Notes: a model not told the origin generated them from the sequence alone. A DNA stretch of 64,000 nt from Paroedura picta (GCF_049243985.1 NC_135386.1:18692202-18756201); one strand, 5' to 3'. Shown: positions 23,501 through 37,800, numbered from the stretch's first letter. A program made the numbers and translations.

Positions 23501-26500
23501 CTCCTGCAGCTGCCTGCTCAGGCCGTCCGCCTTGCCCGTCAACGCCCTCTCCGTCTCCCGTGAGGTTTCAGCCAGGACGTAGTTCTGCCGCAGGTCGTTT
23601 TGGAGGGCCTGGATCTCGGCCCGCAGCTTCTGGTTCTCCTGGCGGCACTTCCCCGCCTCCTCCTCTCGCTCCCCGCAGCGCTTCTCCTGCTCCTGCAGCC
23701 GAGCTTGCAGCTCCCTGACGGTGGCCTGGAAGGTCCGCTCCTTCTCCTCCAGACTGGCCAGCGGAGCATACTTGGACTGGACGCACTCCTGGATCATGTC
23801 CAGCTCCTTCTTCTGGGCTTCGATCTCCGCGTGCAGCTGAGACACCTCCTCTTGCTTGGCCTGGCATTGCCCCAGCACTTCGGCATGGCTCTGCTGGAGC
23901 TCCTGCACGGCTCTGTTCAGAGCACAGACCTGACCCTCGTGGTCCTTCCTGCTGACATACTCCCCCCCCTCTACCTGGCACTGCAGGCCCCACAGCTTCT
24001 TTTTCAACGCCGCATTCTCCTCATTCCCATTCACAAATTCCTGCTTAACACTTTCCATTTTCTCCTTCAGATCCAGCAGCTCCCGGCCTGTTTTTTCCAG
24101 CATGCTGTTCAAGGCCTGCTTGGCCTCCTCGTGAGTTGAGGCGGGCACATACTGCTCCTCCATCGTCTTCTGAAGAGCCGCGTTTTCGGTGAGGAGCTTC
24201 CGCGCGTGGGCCCGCTCCTCTCCGTACATCTGGCCCAGCTTGGCCAGCTGCTCCTGCAGGGCAGCGATGGTAGACTTCAAGGCCCCCGCCTCCTGCTGGT
24301 GCTTTTCCGGAGGGACGTACGTGGCCTGGAGCTGAGCCAGGTTCTCCCCTAGGGAGGCCTTTTCCGCCAGCAGCTTCTCCACCTCTGCTTTGTACCCGTG
24401 ACACTTCTCCGTGGCTTCCCCAAGCTTTCTGTTCAGCTCCTCCAGCGCCTTCTGGTTTGCTTTCTTCAGCTCTTCGGTGACTTGCAGAGGGACGTGCTGG
24501 CTCTTCATCTCGCTGCGCAGCGCGTCCACCTGCCCTCTCAGCAGGCCTCTCTCAGCACTGGCTCGCTCCACCTCCTTCCGCAAGGCCTGGTTCTGCAGCC
24601 CCAGCTCCGACTGGGCCCTCTCCAGCTCCTGGGCTCTCTGCTCGTACCTGCTCTTCAGCTGCCGGTGCTCCTCCGGCCTCACGGCCTGGGCCAGCTGCGC
24701 TTTCTGCCGCTCGAGTTCCGCCCTGAGCAGCTGACTCTCTTCATGCAACTTCCCGCGCTCTTCCTCCATCTCTGCTAACTTCCTGGCCCTCTCGCTGACT
24801 TCCCCGGAAAGGGAGTTTTTCATTTTTTCGAACTTTGCCGCCGCCTCCTTCAGCTGGCCCTCGGCCTCCGAAAGCCTCTTCTCCTTCCTCTCGCGCTCGG
24901 CCCGCCACCCGCCGAGCTCCGCCTGCAGCCGCTTGTTCTCCTGCACCAGGCGGCCCTCGTCTCGCCGGAACTCCTCCACCAGGAGCTCGTTCTGCTTCAG
25001 CTGGTTCCTCAGCTTGCCCACCTCCGCGGAGGCCCCCTCGTACTTGGCCTTCAAGTCCTTCAGCTGCCCCTTCAGCTCTTCCGCCGCCTTGCCGCCTCCC
25101 GCCGCCGCCTCACTGGTCAGGTGCTCCTTCAGGGCCAGGAAGTGGCTCTGCATCTGCTTGACCTTCCCTTCCGAGTCGAACATCCTCTTCTGGACGTCCT
25201 TCAGGGCGTCCTCCAGCTGCCTGATCTGCCGGTCGGACTCCTGCTTGGTCCTCTCGCACTCGGAGGCCAGGGCCCGGCACTCGGCAGACTTGTGGGACAG
25301 CTCCAGCTGCAGCTTGCCCACCTCCCCTCTGGCGGCCTCGTAGCAGCTCCGCAGGTGGCTCAGCTCTCGCTTCAGGGCTTCGGCCTCCGAGGCCAGAGAG
25401 TGGCCGGGGCCAGAGAGTTCCAGGGGCCGCACCATCGACCGGCTCTGCAGGGGGCGGACAGCCAGGCAGGGCCCAAGCACAGAAAGAACACGGACGTTAG
25501 TTTCCCGCACAGCACCTCCCGCCAAAGTCCCACCTGGTAAAAATGGCTCCTTAAAATGGAACCGTCCCCAGAGCTCAGGGGAAGAACTTGGGCGCTGCAC
25601 AACACAGGGAATGGTTCCAGTTCAGCCCCCTCATTTCCCCCCGAGAACCATGCTGGAGGGGCCCCCAAAGGGTAAAGGGCACAAGGCAGGGACAGGCGGG
25701 GAAAGTGCTTGCCTAAAGGGAACCGGGACTGAGGTCTGAGCCGCTGCCTTTGGCCCCTGCTAGCAGCATTAAGATGCTTCAACTGCGTTGTGTTTCAGTG
25801 CAGGGATTGCTTGCATTGTTTGGTCTTCTGTGCCTTGCCTAAATCCCTCCTTGTGCTCCTGGGCTGTTTACTGGATGCCGTGGGCTACCTGACTGCGTGG
25901 ACCGGCACACTCTGCAATCCACCCCGAGCCTCAGCGTGAAACGAGGGCTGCAGGAAATGAATCTCCCCCCGGGAGAGAGCCCTCTTTTGGCATTGCCCCC
26001 GCAGGCTCCCTGATTGGGCCACATTCCCAGAAGCTGATTGTGCCCAGCACACATCTGTGTTCCGGCAGAGGAGCCGAGCGCTGTAGCTTCTGCCGACTCC
26101 TTCCTGTCCTCAGACTCCCGAGTGGCAAGGGGGACTGGAAGACTGACTCTGGCGGCCTCAGGAGGGCGACAGACGAGCACGAAAAGGGAGAGGCCCAGCC
26201 CAGCCCGCCCTGCCAAGCCAGACGCTCAAGCGGAGGCCTCCTCAAAGCAACGGGCGGAGCCGACGGAACGGATTACCTGCTGCTCTGCAGAATATCCTGG
26301 ACCCTGCTTAAGCAGAACTTCTTCTTTCCCTCCAGGAAAAAAAAAAGACAGTTTCAAATTAGGTGGTGAATCAATAAATACGAACAAGAAGTTCAGGCGC
26401 TCCGTGCCTTTCAAAAGCTGCAGATCGACCCAAACTAACTTTCGCTAAAGGTGGGTTACTGCTGTGGCCAGTGTTGCCAACCTCCAGGTGGGACCTGGAG

Positions 26501-29500
26501 AACCCCCAGAATTACAACTGATTCCCAAACGACAGAGATAAGCCCCCCTGGAAGAAATGGCTGCTTCAGAGAGGAGAGACCCTGAGAGCAGCGCATCGTG
26601 TGGCCCTGGGTCTTGACAACCAGCAGCCCCCCTGCCAAGAGCGGAACAGGAGCACAAAACGTTACTCACGGTTAACAAAACTGCTTCCCGGCACGGCATG
26701 GTCACTCTGGAATAAAGACAAAGGGGTTCAGGCAAATTTAGAACGGATTCTGGCCAATTCTGGAAGAGGAAGAACTGGTTTTTTTCTTTTTGTAGCCTGC
26801 TTTTCACTACCAGGAGGACTCTCCAATCGCTTTCCCTTCCTCTCCTGACAACAGTCACCCTGGGCGGTACGTGGGGCTGAGAGAGCTCTGAGAGAACTGG
26901 GACTGGCCCAAGGCCACTCAGCTAGACGCATGTGGAGGAGGAGGAGGAGTGGGGAATCGAACCCGGCTCTCCAGATCAGAGGCTGCCACTCTGTCCCCCT
27001 CCACCAAGCTGGCTCTCTAGACCGCCTCCCTCCCTCGCCCCCCCCTGGCCCCCAAAGACCAGCACCTCGTAGAGCCGCAGCTTGGACTTCAGGGCCTCCA
27101 GAGCCCGCAGGCTCTCCTCCTGCTGCCGCTCCTTGGCTGTCAGGAGCCTTCCCAGCTCATCCTTCTGCAAGGAGACACAAGGAGGCCTCCGTGAGACACC
27201 CGCGAAGCATCAGCTCCAGGCACAAACAGCGGCCCCGACCCACCGGGAAGGAATTGCCTCAGGAGGGGGCTGAACCTTTCTCCCCCCCCCCAGTTCAGAT
27301 CTCACAGCCAGCCGTTTGGGAGGGACATGGGAAAGGGGCCTTTCTGCCTCACCTCACTTTCCAGGTCATCGGCCACCATCTGTTCCTGCAGAGGAAGACA
27401 CACACACACACCCCGTTCCGCACTCACAGAGGCCTTTTTCCAGGGCTCCGGTTCATACCTCCTACCCGTGCCCCTAGGACAGAGATCTCCCCGAGCCACC
27501 AGCCCCCCTCCCAAAGGCAGACGCCGTCCTTGTCAGGCGGCTCTCCCTGCCCGAGGCGGCCACGGACTGCCAAGCTTCACGTGTGGCCATTTGGGGGGGG
27601 GGGGAACGGCAGCAGCAATAACACAGCCCAGGTCTGTGACGGAGGGGGTTGAACGTTCGCGGAAATCTGCAGGTCCTCGGACAGCGCCAACCCCACAAGC
27701 AGGTGCCAGGTGGACGTGCAAATCCAATTCTGAGTCTTTATACCCTGATTTTGAGTCCTTACACCCTGAATCTCTGGGAAACGACGGAGGCAGAGCACCT
27801 CCCCTCCCCTCCTCTCCCCCCTCAACTACACTGAAGGCGGCTCCAAACGGAGCAGGGCTGCTACGAGGGGGGGCTTCTGGGTGCCCCCCACCCACTCCCA
27901 GAAGGGCACCAGGGGCAGCCCCCCATAACAAGCCCCCCATGGCCATGGCTGTCGCGGGGAGGGCCTCACCTCGTTCAGCTGCAGCTGCAGCCCGTTGATG
28001 CGCTCCAGGAGGATGCGATGCTCCTGCTGGACCTCCCTCATGCGGCCCTTCAGGTCTTCGTTCTCCCTTTCCACGTCCTTCAAACAAGGAGGGGCAACAC
28101 CTGAGGATCCGGAGCACGGCCAAGCGTGGCATTCACGAGACCGCGGGGTGCAGCAAACCCAAACAAAACGGGCCCTCCCATGGCAGCTGCCCTTTCCAAA
28201 ACCTGGCCCTCACCCAAGCCTTCCCTTGTCCGGACACTTAGGAGCTGTCGGCACTTTGCAGCCTGCAGTTTCTCTTGAGCCTGTCAGCTACCGGGAAGCC
28301 GACTCTTCCGCCCCGCCGGGGCCGGCCCTTTCCCTCCACGCCACGCAGTCGAGAGCCCCAGCCGGGCGACGAGGCATCACGGCCCGGCCTGGAGAAGCCG
28401 AGGGCTGAACTGCTCTGGACAGGGACTGGCCACCCAGCTCAGGAGCTCCCCGGGCAACCCCCTACGGAATCAGGGCTGGGACCCACAGCAGCTTTGCGTC
28501 TTCTTGTGGGGAAAGTCCAGCTAGCAGCTCTGGCGCTGGCCCCGGGTGCCAGAGGGAGCCTTTGAAAGAGAGGGAACGTGCGAGGGCTGAACCTCTTCTC
28601 CCTCACCTGCACGTTCCGGTGTTCCTTCTGATAGGGCTTGAAGGCGGCTTCCTCCGGGGCACTGGGCAGACTCCACTTGGGCAGCAGGTTGGGCACCTAC
28701 AAGGGCAAGGAACAGAAAGGCCCCCCTGAAACACGACCTTTGCCTGCGAGGGGAAATATCCCCCTCCCTCGTTGGGCCCCAGGACAAGGCCAGACCCCTG
28801 CAGGGCCCTCAGGAGCACCCCAGTTGTCGGGAGGGGGGCAGTGGATGCTGCCTCTTGTTGAGAAAGCCCCCCCCCCCCGTTCTGCTGAAGGAGGGCAGGA
28901 AATGAGGCTCTCCGGGAGGGCAGGAGCTTGGCCTAAACGCCCCAGGGAGCAGGGGCCCCTTCGCTCCCAGCCCGACATCAAATGCAGAGCCCTTACCTTG
29001 ATGACAGGCTGCCCTTTCTTCACACCTTCGAAACCCACTAAAAAGAAAAGACACCCCATTGTTTTATCACCCAAGGACTGGATTCTGAGCCAGCTGGAAA
29101 GGCGTCCGTCAGTTTGCACTTAAGAGGACTTTGCATGCAGCACCACACAGAGAGAGAGGCTCTAAGAAAGGGAGAGGGGGAACCACACACAGACACACAC
29201 ACACAGGGAGAAGGAAAACTAGAGGAGGAGGAGGAGGAGGAGCTGGGTGTTATATCGCACTCCCCACTGCCCAGAGCGGCTTCCAGACCCTTTTCCCTTC
29301 CTCTCCCCACAACAGACACCCTGGGAGATAGGCAGGGCTGAGAGAGCTCTGAGAGAGCTCTGAGAGAGCTGGGACTGGTCCAAAGTCCCCCAGCTGGCTG
29401 CATGTGGAGGAGGAGCAGGAATCAAACTGCTTCTGCGGATTGGAAGCCGCTGCTCTTAACCTCTACCCCCCACGGCTCTCACACTGGTTGAATCCCTAAA

Positions 29501-32500
29501 GAAGCCTCTTTCAGGGTAGGCCCCCTACAGCTTGCAGTGGCAGAACAGACTCAGCCGGCACTCTGGCAGGCCGGGAAGGGGGGCGAGGGGGGAACAGGCT
29601 TCCAGCTGACCACCCCCTCCAAAGCATCTTTCCCTGCGTGGCGCCTCCCACAGCTGTCTGGGCTCCTGCTGCAGCAGTAAGAAGCCAGGGGAGTTTCTCC
29701 CTCCACGGTTCCCCCCCAGGCCAAAGGACGGGGAACGTACTTTTGCTGGACTCCTCCAAGGCAGCTTTTAGGAGCTGCAAGATATCAACGTTGTCTCCGA
29801 TCCTCGCATAGTAACAACAGTCGTGGCCGAGGGCATCCACTGCCGCGGTATCCGCGCCGTTCCTGAGCAAGACCTCCACGGCATCCTTGCAGCCGTATTC
29901 GCAGCCTAGCATCAGAGCGGTCCTGAAGGCAGGAAGACAGACCGGGGACACGGTGGCTTTGACCAGCCTCCTGGCCAGGGGGGAGGGGGGGAATGTTTAA
30001 GCAGAGATCCGTCCGCAGGGGGGAAGCGTTACCGGTTCTGCTTGTCTCTGGCATTGACATCAGCGCCTCTGTCGAGCAAGAGCTGGCTTATGATTGGACG
30101 GCACATCTGCGTGGCCAGCACCAGCGGCGTCCTTCCATCCTAGAGGGAAGAGGAGGGAGGCGTGAAGGACGGGGGTGAGGAGCTCGGCCGGGGCAGGAGG
30201 GCTCCCGAGCAGGACGGCCAAGACTTACTGTATCTCTGGCGTTCACAGAGGCACCGTGATCACACAGCAGCTGGATGCTGGAGGGACAGTCGGACATGGC
30301 TGAGGGAAAGAGAGGCACAGTCAGCACAGGAGAACCTTCGCTGCAGGCAGCCGGGCAACAGGCTGCTCGCCAGGCTGGCCGAACACCAGGAGGTCACGCA
30401 GGGCATGGAGGGGCAGAAAAGGCACCCCGGAGAGGCGTCCTTACCTGCATCGTGCAGTGCAGTTCGGCCCTGAAGGTCCGCATTTTCTGTCGGGCAGTTG
30501 TACTGTCAGAACAGCCAAATGCATTTGGTCAGTCGGATTGCGCTGTACAAAAGGGGTTTTACAAACTTCCCTGGATAAATTATTAGGGACTCTGGCTTCC
30601 AGTGCAGTGCAGAGCTTATTCTAAGGAGGATCCTGTTTACGGCATTTCCGCAGCGCTTCATGTATCGCTCTGATAATTATGCTATGCTTCCGGTTCCTCC
30701 TGGACTTACACAGTCCTGATGTGGAGGTGACAGAACGTATTTTTGTGTGTGTGATTGTACTGACTTCCCCTGTGCCTCCCCTGCGGGAAAGGCTGGCTAT
30801 AAGGAGCACCAATAAGTAAGTAATTACATATTTAAGCATTTGGACCCACAAGAGCAGCCTGCACAAGTAGCTCACAAAACCTTTAAGCACCATTCTGTTC
30901 CCAGCATGCTAAGCAGATCGGCCCAGACTGTCACATGGGGACAGCGGCTAACTTCTTGGCTTGCTATCTAAGCCCTTGACGAGCCCTGACCCAAAACGCT
31001 CAGCCCTAGCAGAAGCCGGCTCTCTCTACCTGCGTCTCAAATACCCCGTGGCATCACCCTGGCCGCTCAGCGGAGGCGTTCACGCAGAAGAAGGACAAGC
31101 CCGGCGATGCTCTTCGGCTTTTGGTTTTATCACATTTGCAGCTTGGCTTTACTGGCTCACAGCTGGGGCTGAATTGCTCCTCCGTGCCAGCGTGGCCCAG
31201 TGGTTAAGGTGTCTGTTGGACTAGGCTGGTGGGAGCGGGTTCAAATCTCTTCTTGCCACGGGAGATCCCCTGGGTAACCTTGGCAAGCCCTTGTCCATCC
31301 TCACAGGACTTTGGGAAAGGGGTGAAACAGAGGAATGAGGGAAGCTGCTTTTTGGGTCCCCACCGCGGACAAAGGCAGGATGTCTTCCAATGAATCAATA
31401 GGGCCTGCTTCAGGTTGAATCCGCTCACTGTGTTTCCGCTCTGTGGCCATTTTTAAATCCCTTCATGCACTGCTTTTACCTTCCCTGATCCTTGACTCAT
31501 GGGGCCATCAGGGCATCAGAAGCAGGGAGTTCCCCGAGCCCATTTTTACAGGCTTCATTGGAAGCAAGCCAGCGGCCAGGCCCTCCGTACCTGTAGCAGT
31601 TTTTGCAGGCAAAGTGCGTGGCCGTATTTCGCAGCCAGGTGCAGAGCATTCCTTCCTGGAGAGGATAAAGCAACAAGGGAAACAGGGGGCGTAAGGCATT
31701 GTGCCACAGCCAGAGACTTAAACCCCTGCAATTAGACCTCTTCACCGAAAAAGACTGGCTCAGACTGTTAACAAAGCAGCCTCTTGTCTCCATCCTCAGG
31801 CTCTCTCCTTTGCTTCCATGTGCTGCAGCCCCCCCCCCCAATTCCTCCAGCCCCCCCCCCCCCCCCCCCCCGATTCTGAGCAGCCATTAGGGAGGCAACA
31901 AGACCACGAAGAAGCCAGAAGACATGCCGAAGAGCAGCTTGCACAAGTTTTCGGAAGCTTGTGTATGGCTAGGACGGTTTGCATTTCCTCGCTTTGTCGT
32001 GGAATCACATCAGCAGTTTGACCACGAACTCATTTAGGGGCCACGACAACACCGCCTGGACACCGGTGAAGAACCACTCCCTGTACCTGCAGCGTCCGTG
32101 GCAACAAGGTCAACTCCGTGAACCAGGATGGTGTTCAGACAGTCCAGATTCCCCTTGGAGGCCACAACATGGAATCTAAACAAGAGAGTGAGAGTGTTGG
32201 GCATGCAGATCCCTGGGAATTGGGGAGGGGGGAAGGGGGGCCGGCTGGCTTGGGTTCCGGGGAGCGGCCGGCTGTCCTCTGCGGCTCGTCTCAATCTGAG
32301 CCACTGATCTCTGTGATCCGGCGCAAATCAGCAAAAACCGCCCGGGCTGCTTCCCTGAGGAGCGTCAGGCTAGCTGAGGGCGAGCGGCCTAAACAGAATC
32401 GCTCCCCGTGAGCCACTCGACTCGTGGACAAGTTAGCCTGTTATTAAAGGCTCCGGCCACTTCTGAGTCAAGGGCCAGGCCCAGCTGGTATGGTCACTTG

Positions 32501-34840
32501 AGACGGCGATTCAGAGCTCTGGAGAGTCAGGAAAGCTCTGAAAACACTACAGAAACCGCCCCCTCCTCTTTATCCCGTGTGAAGGCAGGTAAGGAACAGA
32601 AGGAGACCTGAAAGAAGAGCAGGGCTCACACAGGTAACATGACCCACATGGGAGAGAGAGAGAGAGACAGAGAGAGACAGAGAGAGAGAGAGAGATATTT
32701 TCACTTCTTATTTAAATTTCTATTCCGCCCTATCTGCCCAGACCAGGGGTAGTCAAACTGCGGCCCTCCAGAAGTCCATGGACTACAATTCCCAGGAGCC
32801 CCTGCCAGCATTTGCTGGCAGGGGCTCCTGGGAATTGTAGTCCATGGACATCTGGAGGGCCGCAGTTTGACTACCCCTGGCCCAGACTCTGCCTAGCTAG
32901 GCCAGCTAGGCCCCCTCCCCCAAGAGCCCTGGACAGCTCTGCACTCACGCGGATCTTCCTTCCACATCCAATTTCGTGGGGTTCACCCCCTTTTTCGAAA
33001 GGACCGACGCGATCTTCTCCACGTCACCCCGCTCAGCTGCCTTCATCAGCCGGTCATCGTACTTGTTCCAGTCTGCTGTCAGCTGTGGGAGGGGACAGAG
33101 CAAGCGTGTTTAGTGCTCGGGGGGGGGGGGGAGGAAATCCAGTGGGAACGCACAAACTGAGGTTCCCGCAAGACGCTATCGATGGGGGGGAAGAAGAGTT
33201 TCCGACCCACATTCGCCATGCGGCTGGAAGGGAGGCAAATTCCCCTGAAAGAGCCACACCAGAAGGTGAAAAGCCATAACCATCGAAGGCTCTAGCAATG
33301 TCAACCTAGAAAAAGGGCCACTCATGTTTCATGGTTACTGCAGGCTTACTGTACTCTGCAGGTCTGTGCACCCCTCTGAGTGGTCTTCAAGTTGCAAGAG
33401 ACCTCTGGCATTCTCTTTTCCTACACGAGGCCCGGCCTGCCGAACCAGGGAAAACCCCTCTGCTCCCTGAGCGGAAGAACACGGCATGGGGCGGCCCAAA
33501 GCTCTCTCCCAGACGGGGCTTGCTTGGAGGTAGCCCTTCCTGGGCCCGTCTCACGCAGTGCCTTGCTAGGAGAGAACTCCAGAAGACCCCCCCCTCCCCA
33601 CAGCGCTCTGCATTTCTTCTTTTGGGGGACAAGGAAAATTGGTTTCAAGCAGTTTGATCTCCAGTTTCCTCCTCTTGCCCCCCCCCCTTTCCTGCAAATA
33701 CTTTGCAGATTTTGCTTAAAACACAGGCTTTCCAAAGTGGGGCGTCCTCAGCCTTTGATCAGCACAGAATCAGGCAGCTTTTGAGGTTATCGGTCCCATG
33801 CTCTGCCTCAAAGCTAGAAAGATATCCTGTTTGACTCAGGGTTTCTGTGCCAGACCCGGCACAACTCTGCCCCGGCAGCTGGTGGGGTGAGCTCAGGCCC
33901 GTGGCAATCTCTCAGGCTAACCCACTTTAAAAAGGTGGTCGTGAAGACAAGGCAGAAGGGGAGACGGTGAAGCAACAAGGAAGAAAAGCAAGCAGTAAAT
34001 AAAAAGAAGCCTCCTTTTTTCTGGATACTCCCCCCCCCCCTGCCCCGCAAATCAATACACAGGCCGATTTCCTGGCAGACGGACCCGGAACAATGGCAGG
34101 AAAGAAAGCAGGAAGCTGACCTCAGAGATACGGAAACTTCCTTCCTTCCTTCCCCCCTCCCACCGAGCCACAAGGCGGCCCCTTCCACGGATGCTCCCCC
34201 CGCCTCTGCATGAGCATCAGGCAAAATGACAGGTTGGGCTGCACCTTCTCCAGTTGGGCAGGAGCACGAAAAGCCCAGGAAGGAGTCAGAGAGTGTGCCT
34301 GGACGCTGGAGCTGCCCTGGCCAGTCCCCTCTTCTCCCTGGGGTGCCAGGGCACTTGTGCAGCAGGGCGCCTTTTGCATGCCCTGTGAACGGCCCTATCC
34401 CTCCTGCGACCTCAGTCTGCTGCAAGCAGGGACAAGGCCCTTCGGGTAATTTGAGGGTGGGCTCCTCCCTCCACCCTGACTCCCCTCAGCTGGGCAGAGA
34501 CAAGGTAGGGATTGCGGTGAACTCACAGCTCAGAGGAAACAGGCCAGGCCAGTGGGTAATATTTTGAAACATTCCAAGGAAGACTTCAGGGCCCACGGCA
34601 GACACACAGCAGCTTAGTTTAAAGACAAGGAGGGGAGGAGGAGGGGGAGGAGGAGGAGGAGGAGGAGGAGGAGGAGGAAGCCTGCCCACTTGATCAACCC
34701 AAAGGAAAGGAGGGACCTTTCATGGTAGACGCACAGGGCAGCTAAACAGCCGTCTAGAAATATGGATGAAGCGTAGAATATCAGGCACAGGGGTTAATGC
34801 CGGACTCTGTGGGACTGTGCCTCCTTTTGTCTCCCGGGCC

Positions 34841-34880
<40 letters not shown>

Positions 34881-37800
34881 TGTCTTTGCCCTTTACTTTT
34901 GAGACTTGGGAAAGCAACGGCAAAGAACTGCAGAACTGACCCCCGCTCTTTTTATAGCCGCAAGCATTTGGGCATTCCACCTTTAAGGGTCAAGCGAACT
35001 GCTGGGCGAGAGGAATAAGGGCTTAGGAGCCCCGCATTTCCCCCATAACACAAACACTGGCAATGGGGGGGGAAGGGGGGGGTCAGCGGGCCACCTTGCC
35101 CACCTGCTGGCTCTCCTCTGAGAAAGGTCTTCCGGGTCGCGTCAGGCATTTCCATCCCCTGCAGTGCTCAAAAGACAGAGCTGCACCCAGATTTTTGGGG
35201 CATTAGCTCAGACTTTATTTGCAGGGTCCACCAGGGGCCCGACCTCCCCCCCCCCCCTTAGCAACATTCCCACGGAAAGGCAGCAAACCGAATTGGGAAC
35301 ATGCATCCGCCAAAGATTTTCAGTTTCCTCCCAAGGCTCCTTCAAAATATTTTGAAGATGATGAAATGGTTAGCACAAGTACACTTTTACCCCCCCCCCA
35401 AAAAAAAAAGTTTGAGTCCAGGGGCTACTTTAACTGAGCTTTATTCTGGGTATCACTTTCCTTGTGCACACCCTTTGGTCTTGAAGATGCCCCTGGACTC
35501 AGACCGGCATGCGGGCCCACCTGGGGGGAACAAGGGATGTGCTCATTCCGTCTCCGCTGTTTATCATTTACCTATTTGCCCCCCCCCCCGTCTTCCTTCC
35601 CGGGGGGGCCCAGAGCCATGCTTGCCATTTCCCACTCCTCCGTTTCATCAGGCAGGTAGCCGATTGGCCCAAGGTCACCCAGCGAGAGGGAAGATTCGAA
35701 CCTGGGTCTCCCAGTAACCCCCACACCACACTGGGTAGTGCAGAGTCCACGGCCTGTGTGGCTGGTTCCCCACAGCAGACGGTTCTCTCCGATGCCCACG
35801 CAGACCACCAACCGGCTCGCTCCCTGCGGTGCGGAGGCTGAGAGAGGTCTTCCAGCCCTCCTCCGGCCCAGCGGGAGCGGCCTTTCAACCCCCACCTCTC
35901 CCAAGCACCCCAAAGAGACAAATGTTCACTTTTTGCTGACCCACATCCTCGTTACACTCTCCCAATCGTAACAACGCATTCTTTCCAAAGTTAAACCCCC
36001 CGTGGGGCTGCACACAGAGCTAAGGATCCCAAATAACACGGGGAGGCTTCCAAAGATCAAAAATGTCCTGCAGACTCCGGAGAAGGAATCTGGAAGCGCC
36101 ACGGGCCTTCGAGGGGATAACGGAGCCGTTGGTCACTAGAAAGCTCCCAGTCAATTGTGGGAAGTGCTCCTGTGACAGGCAGCTGTCCCAGGAATGCGAC
36201 TGAAACCCCCCGGAAGGGCCCGTGCGTTCTGGGGCGAGGGTCACGGTGGTCCTGCCCGCCGGCCGGGGGAGTCTGCCGCCCCCTGCGCAATACCTACTGT
36301 GTTTGTCAGGGCACAGGAAAACCAGCGACTCATTCTAGAGCTCCCGGGTGGCGGCGGCGGCTGCTGCTGCTGAGCACAAACCAGGCATCTGGCATTCAGG
36401 CCGAGGATGGGGAGCGGCCGGCCAAGGTCCCTGCAGGTGCTTTGTCCAGTGCTAGAACCTCCCCACCCTCCTGTGCACCACTGAGGCCAGCCCAGTCAGG
36501 GACCCTCCATCCTCGGGGTCTTCTTCAGACTTCATCGCTCTGGAGGAGGCCGGGCGGCCCCGCGAGACAGCCTCTGCCAAGCACGGCCGTCGCTCCCGGT
36601 GCGCCGTGCCAGCTGCCCCTGCCTGGCACCCTACTGCAGCATGGTTTCTGTCTCTGCTGCGCCGGCGCGGAGGACTGACTCCCGCCACTGAAGCGCAGAC
36701 ACAGTAAATAAGGCCCGGCTCCGAAATATCCTGTAAACAATATGCAGACAGTCGCACACCACTCCGGAGCTATTTTTTGGCTGGCCCGGTACTTGATAGC
36801 CAAGCGATCGAGAGAAATAGCTAATAATACCTCCAGTGCATGCTCATCTGTTGAGTAATAGATTACGGTTGCCAGCGGCCGGCAGGGCAGGAATCCACAA
36901 ACCGAGACGACCGAGAGCGGGCAACACGCTCTGCCCGCCAGCCAAGGGCAGCAAGGGGGCCCTGCCCAATCAGCTCTGGACGGACCCTTCCCGAGGGCCG
37001 CCGCTCGGCCACTGGGGATCGGGCATTCTGGGGACGGCCAGGGCCTCGGCACTCACCCCGCTGCTCCCCATCGCTCACGGCCGAGCCAGGTTTGTGGCCG
37101 CCCGGCCGTGCCTACCCAGGTTCCGACCGCACGGGACGGGGAATGCAGGAGTCTATTTTGAAAAAGTATCTCAGAAGTTAAATTAGAAGACCCGCGTGCC
37201 TTGACGGTTTTTAAAAAGAATGAAAAGAAATCTCTTTTTACAAGCGCGGGCCCCCTTCTGAACGCAAGCGGGTTTCAGCTTACGCGGGCTGCCAGCCTGT
37301 CTCCCCCTGGCCGGCCCAGAAGCCCCGCCAAAGCCTTAAGCAGATGATGGATGGGGCTGCAGGGTCTACCGTCCCTTAGAGAGATGCTCTTCGGTAAGTC
37401 GGGCCCAGGGCTGGACATGTGGCCTGTTGAGATGCCCGTCTGGGAAAGCCACCCAGAAATCCCAAACAGCAATGGGGGTCTCTCAAAGACAGCAGAGGGA
37501 AGGCCCATGGCAGGAGAGGGCTTCAGCTCCAGCCCCACCATGGCTGGTCTAGGAACGCTGCATCCCCCCACCACCACCACCTCACTCCCTTTCAGCCCCC
37601 AAGTGTTTCCAGAGGACACTGGGGCCATCTCTGGGTACCCGCAGCAGGAGACCCCCACTGGTGGCTGGTCCCCCACTCAGCCCAGAGCACCGCCCCATAA
37701 ACCGTTCACCAAAGGCCTTTCACGCCTGGCATACTGATCGAAGAAGCGGCCAGCGTGGAACCTTCTACTTCTCAGCACCCACAAAAGGCCTGCCTCTGGC

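Noticed and set aside
22755-25540. Several long plus-strand open frames opposite the giant UACA exon
   Set aside because: Antisense of a Glu/Gln/Leu-rich coding exon lacks stops by composition. The sense strand matches UACA along its whole length.
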